From Azospirillum humicireducens (GTDB lineage Bacteria; Pseudomonadota; Alphaproteobacteria; Azospirillales; Azospirillaceae): a DNA stretch of 64,000 nucleotides. Position numbers and translations under genes: made by a program. The DNA lies in the NCBI RefSeq assembly GCF_001639105.2, contig NZ_CP015285.1, positions 550,501-614,500 of the forward strand, written 5' to 3'. Every line of letters begins with the position of its first letter. The stretch's first letter is position 1. Positions 46,604-55,374 of the stretch are shown piece after piece. The notes beneath the pieces were generated by a model. That model was not told the origin of the DNA, did no database searches, and saw nothing but the letters and a program-made list of their open reading frames with translations.

Positions 46604-47230
46604 GTGTCCAGGGCCGTCGGTCATACCGGTTCCCCCGCGGTCGCGGAGGAGGAACTGCTGCGTGCGCAGGTGTACGGCCTGCTGGCCCGCCTGCTGTCGC
46701 GCGCGCCCGACGCGGACTTCCTGGCCGCGCTGGCCGGCGTGGCGGGGGAGGGCGGCGAGTTCGGCGCGGCGCTGAACCAGTTGGCCGAAGCGGCGCGCGG
46801 CAGCGACCCCGCCGCGGTGGAGGAGGAGTTCACCACTCTCTTCATCGGCGTCGGCGGCAGCGAGCGCACTCCCTACGGCTCGTACTATCTGACTGGATTC
46901 CTGAACGAGAAGCCGCTGGCGGAGCTGCGCGTCCACATGGCGCGGCTGGGCATCGCCCGCGCCGACGGCGTGACGGAGCCGGAGGATCACATCGCAGCGC
47001 TGTGCGAGATGATGGCCGGCCTGATCGGCGGCGAATTCGCGCCGGAGGACGGCGGAACGGTCGATCTCCAGGCGCAGCGGGCATTCTTCGACCGCCATGT
47101 CGGCTCCTGGGCCGGGCGGTTCTTCGCGGATTTGGAAACCTCGCCGTCGGCCCGCTTCTACCGGGCGGTCGGCGCGGTCGGACGAAGTTTTCTGGCGGTC
47201 GAGGCGCGCGCCTTCGACCTTGCGGCGTAA
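46604..47230 (+). CDS. TorD/DmsD-family molybdoenzyme chaperone
   Basis: Cytoplasmic all-helical chaperone of 208 residues that binds the Tat signal of a molybdoenzyme until the cofactor is inserted. Family cues: LLRAQVYGLLARLLSRAPD, EEFTTLFIGVGGSERTPYGSYYLTGF, EPEDHIAALCEMMAGLI and FFDRHVGSWAGRFFADLE. GTG 46604 is chosen because GGGAGGAG lies eight bases upstream; an in-frame GTG at 46580 is less likely. It precedes the Tat-signal protein FdhA and probably serves it. Confidence 0.9.
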   Translation: MSRAVGHTGSPAVAEEELLRAQVYGLLARLLSRAPDADFLAALAGVAGEGGEFGAALNQLAEAARGSDPAAVEEEFTTLFIGVGGSERTPYGSYYLTGFLNEKPLAELRVHMARLGIARADGVTEPEDHIAALCEMMAGLIGGEFAPEDGGTVDLQAQRAFFDRHVGSWAGRFFADLETSPSARFYRAVGAVGRSFLAVEARAFDLAA

Positions 47231-47247
47231 AGGTGAGGAGCGAAGCC

Positions 47248-47502
47248 ATGACGCGGAATGCGGTCAAAGCCAAAGCAGAAGCAGCCAAGCAGAACACGGA
47301 CCCCCAGAACATCGACAAGGCGCTCGCCCGGCGCGACCTGTTTCGCGTCGCCGGCCTGGGCGTCGGTGCGCTGGGCGCCGTCGCCGCCGGGGTGACCGCC
47401 ACCGGCGGGACCGCGGAGGCCGCCCCGGCGGAGACGACCACCTCCACCGGCTATCGCGAGACCGACCATGTCCGTCGGGTCTACGAACTGAGCCGCTTCT
47501 AA
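47248..47502 (+). CDS. Formate dehydrogenase-region Tat-target peptide
   Basis: Small protein of 84 residues. The Tat-like signal ARRDLFRVAGLGVGALGAVAAG is followed by a short mature part ending TGYRETDHVRRVYELSRF. This matches the short family always found just upstream of Cys-type formate dehydrogenase alpha genes. ATG 47248 follows AGGTGAGGAG. It is 13 bases before fdhA. The function is unknown; it may be a small periplasmic subunit or assembly factor. Confidence 0.88.
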   Translation: MTRNAVKAKAEAAKQNTDPQNIDKALARRDLFRVAGLGVGALGAVAAGVTATGGTAEAAPAETTTSTGYRETDHVRRVYELSRF

Positions 47503-47515
47503 GAGGAACGCCCCG

Positions 47516-50416
47516 ATGCTCATCAAGAAAAGCTCGGCCACCTCGGGCGGCCGTCACCTTGCCCGCACGCTGACCCAGACGCTGGCCTCCGCCACCGGCG
47601 TGACGGTCGACCGCCGCGCCTTCCTGCGCACCTCCGGCATCGCCGCCGGCGGTGCCGCGCTCGCCTCCGCGATGCCGTTCGGCATGGTGAAGAAGGCCGA
47701 CGCCGCCACCGCGGCGGCCATCGCCGGCGCGCCCGTCAAGCAGGTCAAGTCGATCTGCACCCACTGCTCCGTCGGCTGCACGGTGGTGGCCGAGGTGCAG
47801 AACGGCGTCTGGATCGGGCAGGAGCCCGGCTTCGACAGCCCGATCAACCTGGGCGCGCACTGCGCCAAGGGCGCCTCGGTACGCGAGCACGCCCACGGCG
47901 ACCGCCGCCTGCGCTATCCGATGAAGATGGTCGACGGCAAATGGACCCGGATCAGCTGGGACCAGGCGATCGAGGAGGTCGGCTCCAAGCTGCTGTCGAT
48001 CCGCGAGCAGTCCGGCCCGGATTCGGTGTTCTGGCTCGGCTCCGCCAAGCACAGCAACGAACAGGCCTATCTGTTCCGCAAGTTCGCGGCCTTCTGGGGC
48101 ACCAACAACGTCGACCATCAGGCGCGCATCTGCCACTCCACCACCGTGGCCGGCGTGGCGAACGTCTGGGGCTACGGCGCCATGACGAACAGCTACAACG
48201 ACATCCAGAAGTCGCGCGCGCTGTTCTTCATCGGCTCCAACGCCGCCGAGGCGCATCCCGTCGCCATGATGCATGTGCTGAAGGCGAAGGAGCAGAACAA
48301 CGCCCCGCTGATCGTCGCCGATCCGCGCTTCACCCGCACCGCCGCCAAGGCCGACGAATACATCCGCTTCCGTCCGGGCACCGACGTGGCGCTGGTCTGG
48401 GGCATCCTCTGGCACGTTCTGCAGAACGGTTGGGAGGACAAGGACTACATTGCCAAGCGTGTCTACGGCTTCGACGACATCCGCGCCGAGGTTGCCAAGT
48501 GGACGCCGGAAGAGGTCGAGCGCGTCACCGGCGTTCCGGGCTCGCAACTGCAGCGCGTCGCCCGCACTCTGGCTTCCAACCGTCCGGGCACACTGGTCTG
48601 GTGCATGGGCGGTACCCAGCACCACATCGGCAACAACAACACCCGCGCCTATTGCGTGCTGCAGCTGGCGCTGGGCAATGTCGGCGTGGCCGGCGGCGGC
48701 ACCAACATCTTCCGCGGCCACGACAACGTGCAGGGTGCGACCGACTTCGGCGTCACCTCCGACAGCCTGCCCGGCTATTACGGTCTGGCCGAGGGGGCGT
48801 GGCGCCATTGGGCGCGCGTCTGGGACGTGCCGTATGACGAGGTTCTGGCCCGCTTCAAGGACAAGAAGCTGATGGAGGCCACCGGCATTCCGGTGTCCCG
48901 TTGGTTCGACGGCGTCCTGGAAGCCAAGGAGAACCTGGACCAGCCGAACCCGGTCAAGGGCATGGTCTTCTGGGGCCACGCGCCAAACAGCCAGGTCCGT
49001 CTGCCCGACATGAAGAAGGCGATGGAGACGCTGGAGCTGCTGGTCGTCGTCGATCCATTCCCGACGATGACCGCCGTTCTACCCGACCGCAAGGACAACT
49101 TCTACCTGCTGCCGGCCGCCACCCAGTTCGAGACGGTCGGCTCACGCACCGCGTCCAACCGCTCTGTCCAATGGTCGGACAAGATCATGGAGCCGCTCTT
49201 CGAATCGAAGGTGGACCATGAGATCATGTATCTGTTCGCGAAGAAGTTCGGTTTTGCCGGACCGCTGTTCAAGAACATCAAGGTCGAGGGCACAGTCCCG
49301 GTGATCGAGGACATCACCCGCGAATGGAACCGCGGCATGTGGTCCGTCGGCTACACCGGCCAGTCGCCTGAACGTCTGAAGCTGCACATGCAGCATCAGG
49401 CCACCTTCGACAAGACCACGCTGCGCGCCGTCGGCGGCCCGTGCGACGGCGAGTATTTCGGCCTGCCCTGGCCCTGCTGGGGCACGCCGGAGATGAAGCA
49501 TCCGGGCTCCGCCAACCTGTACGACACCTCGCTGCCGGTCGCCCAGGGCGGCGGCGCCTTCCGCGCCCGCTTCGGCGTGGAGCGCAACGGCGTGACGCTG
49601 CTGGCCGAGGGCTCCTATCCGGAAGGGTCGGAGATCAAGGACGGCTATCCGGAAGTCACCATGGCGATGCTCCAGAAGCTGGGCTTCGACGCGGACCTGA
49701 CGCCGGAGGAACTGGCGGTCATCCAGAAGATCGGCGGCGACAAGATCGGCACGGTGTCCTGGACCACCGACCTGTCGGGCGGCATCCAGCGCGTGGCGAT
49801 CAAGCACGGCCTGAACCCGCCGGGCAACGCCAAGGCGCGTTGCGTCGCCTGGAACTTCCCGGACCCGGTTCCGATCCACCGCGAGCCGCTCTACACCCCG
49901 CGCCGCGATCTGGTCGCCAGCTATCCGACCTACAAGGACACCAAGTCCTGGCGCGTGCCGACGCTGTACAAGTCCATCCAGGACCGCGACGTGTCGAAGG
50001 AATACCCGATCATCCTCACCTCCGGCCGTCTGGTCGAGTATGAGGGCGGCGGCGACGAGACGCGGTCCAACCCCTGGCTGGCCGAGCTGCAGCAGGACAT
50101 GTTCGTCGAGATCAACCCGTTCGACGCCAACAATGCCGGCATCAAGGACGGCCAGCTGGTTTGGGTTGAAGGCCCGGAAAAGGGCAAGGTGAAGGTCAAG
50201 GCCATGGTGACCGAGCGTGTCGGCCGCGGCGTCGCCTTCATGCCCTTCCATTTCGGCGGCGTGTATCAGGGGCAGGATCTGCGCTCCAAATACCCGGCCG
50301 GGGCCGACCCGATCGTGCTGGGCGAGGCCGCCAACACGGCGACCACCTACGGCTACGATTCGGTGACCCAGATGCAGGAAACCAAGACCACCCTTTGCCG
50401 CATCCAGGCGGCCTGA
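47516..50416 (+). CDS. fdhA: Formate dehydrogenase alpha subunit (Mo/W-bisPGD)
   Basis: Catalytic subunit of 966 residues that oxidises formate to CO2 in the periplasm. The Tat signal VDRRAFLRTSGIAAGGAA is followed by a [4Fe-4S] motif CTHCSVGCTVV with the fourth Cys in GAHCAKG. The metal-binding residue is Cys near 206 (ARICHSTTVAGVA), where E. coli FdnG has selenocysteine. Nearby tupA/tupB suggest the metal may be tungsten. It is followed by beta, lipoprotein and gamma genes, which together encode a membrane complex feeding quinone. Confidence 0.95.
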   Translation: MLIKKSSATSGGRHLARTLTQTLASATGVTVDRRAFLRTSGIAAGGAALASAMPFGMVKKADAATAAAIAGAPVKQVKSICTHCSVGCTVVAEVQNGVWIGQEPGFDSPINLGAHCAKGASVREHAHGDRRLRYPMKMVDGKWTRISWDQAIEEVGSKLLSIREQSGPDSVFWLGSAKHSNEQAYLFRKFAAFWGTNNVDHQARICHSTTVAGVANVWGYGAMTNSYNDIQKSRALFFIGSNAAEAHPVAMMHVLKAKEQNNAPLIVADPRFTRTAAKADEYIRFRPGTDVALVWGILWHVLQNGWEDKDYIAKRVYGFDDIRAEVAKWTPEEVERVTGVPGSQLQRVARTLASNRPGTLVWCMGGTQHHIGNNNTRAYCVLQLALGNVGVAGGGTNIFRGHDNVQGATDFGVTSDSLPGYYGLAEGAWRHWARVWDVPYDEVLARFKDKKLMEATGIPVSRWFDGVLEAKENLDQPNPVKGMVFWGHAPNSQVRLPDMKKAMETLELLVVVDPFPTMTAVLPDRKDNFYLLPAATQFETVGSRTASNRSVQWSDKIMEPLFESKVDHEIMYLFAKKFGFAGPLFKNIKVEGTVPVIEDITREWNRGMWSVGYTGQSPERLKLHMQHQATFDKTTLRAVGGPCDGEYFGLPWPCWGTPEMKHPGSANLYDTSLPVAQGGGAFRARFGVERNGVTLLAEGSYPEGSEIKDGYPEVTMAMLQKLGFDADLTPEELAVIQKIGGDKIGTVSWTTDLSGGIQRVAIKHGLNPPGNAKARCVAWNFPDPVPIHREPLYTPRRDLVASYPTYKDTKSWRVPTLYKSIQDRDVSKEYPIILTSGRLVEYEGGGDETRSNPWLAELQQDMFVEINPFDANNAGIKDGQLVWVEGPEKGKVKVKAMVTERVGRGVAFMPFHFGGVYQGQDLRSKYPAGADPIVLGEAANTATTYGYDSVTQMQETKTTLCRIQAA

Positions 50417-50434
50417 CGCACAGGAGTTTGAACC

Positions 50435-51112
50435 ATGGCCCGGATGAAGTTCCTGTGCGACGCCGAGCGCTGCATCGAGTGCAACGCCTGCGTCACCGCC
50501 TGCAAGAACGAGAATGAGGTGCCCTGGGGCATCAACCGCCGCCGCGTCGTGACCATCAACGACGGCAAGCCGGGCGAGCGGACGATCTCGGTCGCCTGCA
50601 TGCATTGCTCCGACGCGCCCTGCATGGCGGTCTGCCCGGTCGACTGTTTCTACCAGACCGCCGAAGGCGTGGTCCTGCACAACAAGGACCTGTGCATCGG
50701 CTGCGGCTATTGCTTCTACGCCTGCCCGTTCGGCGCGCCGCAGTACCCGCAGGCCGGCAACTTCGGCACCCGCGGCAAGATGGACAAGTGCACCTTCTGC
50801 TCCGGTGGCCCCGAACCCGACAATTCGGAAGCCGAGTTCAAGAAATACGGCCGCAACCGTCTGGCCGAAGGCAAGCTGCCGCTCTGCGCCGAGATGTGCT
50901 CGACCAAGGCGCTGCTGGCCGGTGACGCCGACAAGGTGTCGGACATCTACCGCGAGCGCGTGACCGCCCGCGGTTTCGGCTCCGGCGCCTGGGGCTGGGG
51001 CACCGCCTACCAGACCAAGTCGGGTCAGGAGCGCGGCCAGCCCGGCGGCTCGCTGTTCCAGGGCACCGGCGGCGGCGCCGGTGGTCTGCCCGTGCAGAAG
51101 CAGGGGCTGTGA
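50435..51112 (+). CDS. fdhB: Formate dehydrogenase beta (iron-sulfur) subunit
   Basis: Electron-transfer subunit of 225 residues with four [4Fe-4S] motifs: CIECNACVTACKNE, CMHCSDAPCMAVCPVDC, CIGCGYCFYACPFGAP, and CTFC plus CAEMC. It passes electrons from FdhA to the cytochrome b subunit. No own signal peptide, so it is expected to be co-exported with the Tat-bearing alpha subunit. Unlike E. coli FdnH it has no C-terminal membrane helix; the end is Gly-rich (GTGGGAGGLPVQ). ATG 50435 follows AGGAG. Confidence 0.94.
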   Translation: MARMKFLCDAERCIECNACVTACKNENEVPWGINRRRVVTINDGKPGERTISVACMHCSDAPCMAVCPVDCFYQTAEGVVLHNKDLCIGCGYCFYACPFGAPQYPQAGNFGTRGKMDKCTFCSGGPEPDNSEAEFKKYGRNRLAEGKLPLCAEMCSTKALLAGDADKVSDIYRERVTARGFGSGAWGWGTAYQTKSGQERGQPGGSLFQGTGGGAGGLPVQKQGL

Positions 51113-51309
51113 CGGTGACGATGGTGGGGACGCGCATTGTCCTGCTGGTGTTTGGCGCTTCGCTCCTCCTGGCCGGGTGCCAGGAGGATGCGACCCCGCG
51201 CCCGATCCATCTGGACAAGGGCGTCTACCGGGGCGCGGCCGACACGCCGCGCACCGCGGACGAGGTGCGTGCGCTGGAACGGCGCACCGCCTATCAGGGT
51301 GTGCGATAG
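51109..51309 (+). CDS. Small lipoprotein between fdhB and fdhC
   Basis: Predicted lipoprotein of up to 66 residues. The hydrophobic stretch IVLLVFGASLL leads to lipobox LAGC, then a 40-residue charged mature part (HLDKGVYRGAADTPRTADEV). The start is GTG 51109 overlapping the fdhB stop, GTG 51115 or ATG 51121. I do not know its function; the position suggests a role in the assembly or anchoring of the complex. Confidence 0.75.
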   Translation: MTVTMVGTRIVLLVFGASLLLAGCQEDATPRPIHLDKGVYRGAADTPRTADEVRALERRTAYQGVR

Positions 51310-51334
51310 GGAGCGTCCGATGGAAGGTCATCGC

Positions 51335-52390
51335 ATGAAGGCGGCTATCGCCGCTCTGCTGCTCGGGATCGGCCTTGCCGCCGGCGCGGCATCGCCGGCC
51401 GGCGCCCAGTCCAGCGTCCGCCTCGGCGGTCCGGCCGATCAGCAGGCCAACACGCAGCAGATCGACCGTGACGCGCCGCCGGTGCCGACCCAGGTTCCGG
51501 GGAAAAGCGTGGCAGAGAGCTGGCACGGCATCCGGCTGGGCGAACGGGGAACCGTCTCCATCCCCAACAAGCAGGCCGGCGTCCTGATCCAGTCGGAAGG
51601 TGAGGCCTGGCGCGCGGTGCGCAACGGACCGCTCAGCCAGTACGGCTCGTGGGTGCTTGCCGGCATCATGGCGTTGCTGGTGCTGTTCTTCCTGGTCCGC
51701 GGCCGCATCCGCATCGACGGCGAGAAGACGGGCAGGACGATCGAGCGTTTCAATGCCTTCGAGCGCGGCGTGCACTGGCTGACCGCCAGCAGCTTCGTCG
51801 TGCTGGCCATCTCGGGCCTGAACGTTCTGTACGGCCGCTACACCCTGCTGCCGCTGATCGGCCCGGAGCCCTTCGCCGCCTTCACCCATTACGGCAAGCT
51901 GGCGCACAACTTCCTGGGCTTCACCTTCATCGTCGGCGTGGCGCTGATCTTCGTCATGTGGGCCCGGCACAACATACCGTCCCGTCATGACCTGACCTGG
52001 TTCCTGAAGGCGGGCGGCCTGTTCTCCAAGGGCGTCCATCCGCCGGCGCACAAGTTCAACGGCGGCCAGAAGGTCATCTTCTGGTCCACCGTGGTCGGCG
52101 GCGCCGCGCTGGGCTTCACCGGCGTGCAGCTGATCTTCCCCTTCAGCTTTGCGACGCTGGAGGAGCTGCAGCTCTACCAACTGCTCCATGCCGCCATCGC
52201 GATCATCATGATCGCCATCATCCTGGCGCACATCTACATCGGCTCCGTCGGCATGGAGGGCGCCTTCGCCGCCATGGGCGACGGTCAGGTCGAGCTGCAA
52301 TGGGCGCGCGAGCACCATTCGCTGTGGGTCGAGGATGTCACCGGTGAGAAGGTGAGCCACGGCCATCATCACGGGACGCCGGCGGAATAG
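51335..52390 (+). CDS. fdhC: Formate dehydrogenase gamma subunit (cytochrome b556)
   Basis: Membrane cytochrome of 351 residues. A cleavable signal (MKAAIAALLLGIGLAAG...ASPAGA) is followed by a roughly 90-residue periplasmic extension and four membrane helices carrying heme-ligand histidines in ERGVHWLTA, HYGKLAHNFLGF and LLHAAIAIIMIAIILAHIY. It takes electrons from FdhB to quinone. The C-terminus has a His-rich tail (HGHHHGTPAE). ATG 51320, five residues earlier, is a nearly equal start candidate. Confidence 0.93.
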   Translation: MKAAIAALLLGIGLAAGAASPAGAQSSVRLGGPADQQANTQQIDRDAPPVPTQVPGKSVAESWHGIRLGERGTVSIPNKQAGVLIQSEGEAWRAVRNGPLSQYGSWVLAGIMALLVLFFLVRGRIRIDGEKTGRTIERFNAFERGVHWLTASSFVVLAISGLNVLYGRYTLLPLIGPEPFAAFTHYGKLAHNFLGFTFIVGVALIFVMWARHNIPSRHDLTWFLKAGGLFSKGVHPPAHKFNGGQKVIFWSTVVGGAALGFTGVQLIFPFSFATLEELQLYQLLHAAIAIIMIAIILAHIYIGSVGMEGAFAAMGDGQVELQWAREHHSLWVEDVTGEKVSHGHHHGTPAE

Positions 52391-52490
52391 GGAGTTGGGG
52401 CGGGGGGAGCGCCATCAATGGCGAACTCCCCTTGACCCTCTCCACACTTCATGCCCCCCTTGGCGCTCCTCCATCCCGGATGCGCCCGCC

Positions 52491-53180
52491 ATGACCACCC
52501 ATCTCGCCGAACGCCAAGCCGTGATCGACGGCTGCCTCGCCATGAACCGGCTGGGCATCAACCAGGGCATGTCGGGGAACCTGTCGCACCGGGTCGAGGG
52601 CGGCTTCCTGGTCACGCCGACCAGCATGCCCTATGACGCCATGACGCCGGACGACATCGTCGAGATGGGCTTCGACGGAACCTATCTGGGCAATCGCCGG
52701 CCCTCGTCGGAATGGCGGATCCATCGCGACATCCTGCGGGCGCGGCCGGACGTGACGGTCGTCCTCCATGCCCATCCGACCTTCGCCACCGCGCTGGCAG
52801 TGCATGGCCGCGGCATCCCGTCCTTCCATTACATGGTGGCGCTGGCCGGCGGCGATTCGATCCGCTGCGCTCCCTACGCCACTTTCGGCACACAGGAACT
52901 GTCGGACCATGCCCTGACGGCGCTGGACGGGCGGCTGGCCTGCCTGCTCGCCAACCACGGCGTGATCGTGCTGGGGACGAGCGTGGCCAGCGCCCTGTCC
53001 CTTGCGGTGGAGATCGAGACGCTGGCCCGCCAATACCTCTATGCCCAGCAGTTCGGCGAGCCGGTGATCCTGCCACCCGATGAGATCGCGCGGGTGGCGG
53101 AGAAGATGCGGCGGATGAAGTACGGCCAGCCGGTCGACGATAGCGACGCGCTGGAAGACACCGCGCGTCCCCGCTCCTGA
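52491..53180 (+). CDS. Class II aldolase/adducin-family protein
   Basis: Cytoplasmic zinc enzyme of 229 residues related to fuculose-phosphate aldolase and ribulose-5-phosphate 4-epimerase. Seen: MSGNLSHRVEGGFLVTPT near 25-45, SSEWRIHRDIL, the zinc histidines of VVLHAHPTFATAL, and CLLANHGVIVLGTS. The acid/base Glu in SSEW is present. Substrate cannot be assigned. ATG 52491; no clear ribosome site. Not obviously linked to the fdh genes that end 100 bases upstream. Confidence 0.88.
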   Translation: MTTHLAERQAVIDGCLAMNRLGINQGMSGNLSHRVEGGFLVTPTSMPYDAMTPDDIVEMGFDGTYLGNRRPSSEWRIHRDILRARPDVTVVLHAHPTFATALAVHGRGIPSFHYMVALAGGDSIRCAPYATFGTQELSDHALTALDGRLACLLANHGVIVLGTSVASALSLAVEIETLARQYLYAQQFGEPVILPPDEIARVAEKMRRMKYGQPVDDSDALEDTARPRS

Positions 53181-55238
53181 TTACGGTCCGATTTGGGTCA
53201 TTGAGGCGTTGCCGGCGAGATGGCCGGCCGGCTTCAGCGAGGCGACCCGCAGCAGCGGCTTGGCATTCCCGACCGCCTCCACCTGCAACGGACGCTCTTC
53301 CGCCGGTGCTTCGTAGACGGCGGGCAAGGCGACGGTGATGCGGGTGCCCTGGCCGGGCTCGCTCGCCACCTCGATGTCGCCGCCCAGCATGGCGGTGTAA
53401 TGGCCGACCAAAGTCAGGCCCAGTCCGGCGCCCCGCGGCTTGCCCTGCCGACGCGTTGCAACGGCACCGCTGCCGGTCCCTTGGACGAAAGGCTGAAACA
53501 GCCGCCCGGTCTGTGCGCTGGGGAAGCCGCGGCCGGTATCGGCGACGGTGAAGCGGTACCAGCGGGCACCGTTCCGCTCCACGCGCTCCGCCGACAGGGT
53601 GACGGTGCCCTCCTGCGTGAACTTGCAGGCATTGTCGAGCAGGTTCAGCAGGGTCTGCCGCACCTTGGTGAAGTCGGAATGCATCTGGCCGAGCCCGGCG
53701 GGAACTGACAGCTCCAGCGCGTTGCCGTACAGATCTGCGGCGGGCATCGCTCGCTCGCGTGCCTCGGTCAACAGTCTGTTGATGTCGAAGTCCTGCAGGC
53801 AGACGTCCATCGCCCCCGCTTCGATCTTCGCATAGTCCATCAGGGCGTCGACCAGGGTGGTCAACTGTTCCCCGGTCCATTGGATATGCTCGACGTCGGA
53901 AGCGAGTTCGTTCACGCCCAACCGGTGCAGATCGGTCATCAGCGATTGGCTGGCGTTGACGATCTCGGTCAGGGGGCCGTGCAGTTCCTGACCCATATTG
54001 ACCAGGAAATCGCTCTTGGCCCGGCTTGAGGCCTCGGCCAGGGCCTTTTCGCGCAGCAGTCGGGTGTGCTCCACCTCCGCCTCGCGGCGCTCGCGTTCGG
54101 TGTCTTCGGCGACGCTGCGCAGGGTCTCGACCGCGCGGGCCATGGCGGCGATCTCATCCTGACCCGTCAGCGCCGGCAGCGTGACTTCGGTGCGGCCGGC
54201 GGCCAGAGCCGTCACGGCGGTCGCCATGGTCTTCATCGGCGCGGCCACGCTGCGCTGGACCAGCCAGAGCGCCAGCAGCCCGGCCAGCAGCACCGCACCG
54301 CCGATCCACAGGGCGACCTTGGTGTAGGCCGACAGCCCGTCGGCGAGCGTGCCGCGCAGCGCCTGGGTTCCGGCCTCCGCCCGTCGGCGGATTTCTCCCA
54401 GATTCGCGGCGATGCCGGCGGCGTTGGCGGCCATCGCCTCGGCGCGCAGGGTATCCTCTTCGGCGACGGCCGATTCGATGGCGGTCAGCACGCCCCCGGC
54501 CTTGGACAGCAGCGCCGCCACCTCGTCGATCGCCTGCTTCGTGCCTGGAACCCATAGGTAACGGTTCATTTCCGCCAGCCGGTCGCGGGCGACGGCCAGC
54601 TGGGCGCGCATCGCCTCGGCATCCTGCGGGTCGCGGCGGTCGATGTAGCGGGTCAGATGGTCCTGCATCAGCAGCACGGCGATGGTCGCGTCGCTGGCCA
54701 ATGCGGTCGAATCGACGCCGCCGGCGCTCTTGAGATGATCCAGCCTCTGACGGGTCTGGGCGACCATCGGCTCCAGCACCCCGGTGATCTGGCCGCTGCG
54801 GTCGCTGCGCAGGGCGATGACAGTCTGAACCGCGGTCCAATACTCATCGAGCGCTGACTTGGCCTTGTCGACGCCCTGGCGGTCCGCGGTTTCGAGCGCG
54901 CCTTTGGACAGGGTGTCGAGCCGTTCGCGCAGCGTGTCGTGCCGCCAGGAGGCGTCGAGCAGGCTCTGGTCGTCGCCGTAGGTCAGATGGTCGCGCACGG
55001 CGACCTCCAGGTCGCGCAGGCTGACATCGGCGTCCGCCGCCGCCTGGGACAGGTCGGCGCGGCCGGAGAAGGCGCCGATGTCGCGCGACACTGCGTAGAA
55101 CCAGCCGAGCCCGACCAGCGCCAGCAGGACCACCAGCCCGAGCGCGATGCCGAAGCCCGTGCTGATCCGGGCCGACACGGTCATGTCGCGGAATCGGGTC
55201 CGGCGGCCGCTCCGGGACAGAATGCCGTTCCGCTTCAC
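53181..55238 (-). CDS. Membrane sensor histidine kinase with degenerate H-box
   Basis: Inner-membrane protein of 685 residues. TM1 (GFGIALGLVVLLALVGLGW) is near 30-50 and a large helical periplasmic domain lies at about 55-325. TM2 (LWIGGAVLLAGLLALWLV) is followed by HAMP and an H-box-like segment near 410-425. That segment reads NMGQELHGPLTEI, with Gln417 where NMSHELRTPL kinases have the phospho-acceptor His. The ATPase domain looks intact (DNACKFTQEG, DTGRGFP, GAGLGLTLVGHY). GTG 55238 has GGGAG upstream; ATG 55184 is an alternative. There is no receiver. It may be a pseudokinase or use another residue. Confidence 0.87.
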   Translation of the reverse strand: MKRNGILSRSGRRTRFRDMTVSARISTGFGIALGLVVLLALVGLGWFYAVSRDIGAFSGRADLSQAAADADVSLRDLEVAVRDHLTYGDDQSLLDASWRHDTLRERLDTLSKGALETADRQGVDKAKSALDEYWTAVQTVIALRSDRSGQITGVLEPMVAQTRQRLDHLKSAGGVDSTALASDATIAVLLMQDHLTRYIDRRDPQDAEAMRAQLAVARDRLAEMNRYLWVPGTKQAIDEVAALLSKAGGVLTAIESAVAEEDTLRAEAMAANAAGIAANLGEIRRRAEAGTQALRGTLADGLSAYTKVALWIGGAVLLAGLLALWLVQRSVAAPMKTMATAVTALAAGRTEVTLPALTGQDEIAAMARAVETLRSVAEDTERERREAEVEHTRLLREKALAEASSRAKSDFLVNMGQELHGPLTEIVNASQSLMTDLHRLGVNELASDVEHIQWTGEQLTTLVDALMDYAKIEAGAMDVCLQDFDINRLLTEARERAMPAADLYGNALELSVPAGLGQMHSDFTKVRQTLLNLLDNACKFTQEGTVTLSAERVERNGARWYRFTVADTGRGFPSAQTGRLFQPFVQGTGSGAVATRRQGKPRGAGLGLTLVGHYTAMLGGDIEVASEPGQGTRITVALPAVYEAPAEERPLQVEAVGNAKPLLRVASLKPAGHLAGNASMTQIGP

Positions 55239-55374
55239 ACCGACTCCCGCTTGCGCTGTGCCTGACGAGTTGCATGGGCGGCCACAACCTGTGGCCGGTT
55301 CCGCGCGGCGCGGATTGTAGCTTGGTGATCCCCTCAGGCAAACAGGCAAGTGTGCGACGGAGTACCGCCAAAGG

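Noticed and set aside
49142..52372. Open frame of more than 1000 codons opposite the fdh structural genes
   Set aside because: No conserved motifs and composition typical of antisense read-through; FdhA, FdhB and FdhC on the plus strand are certain.
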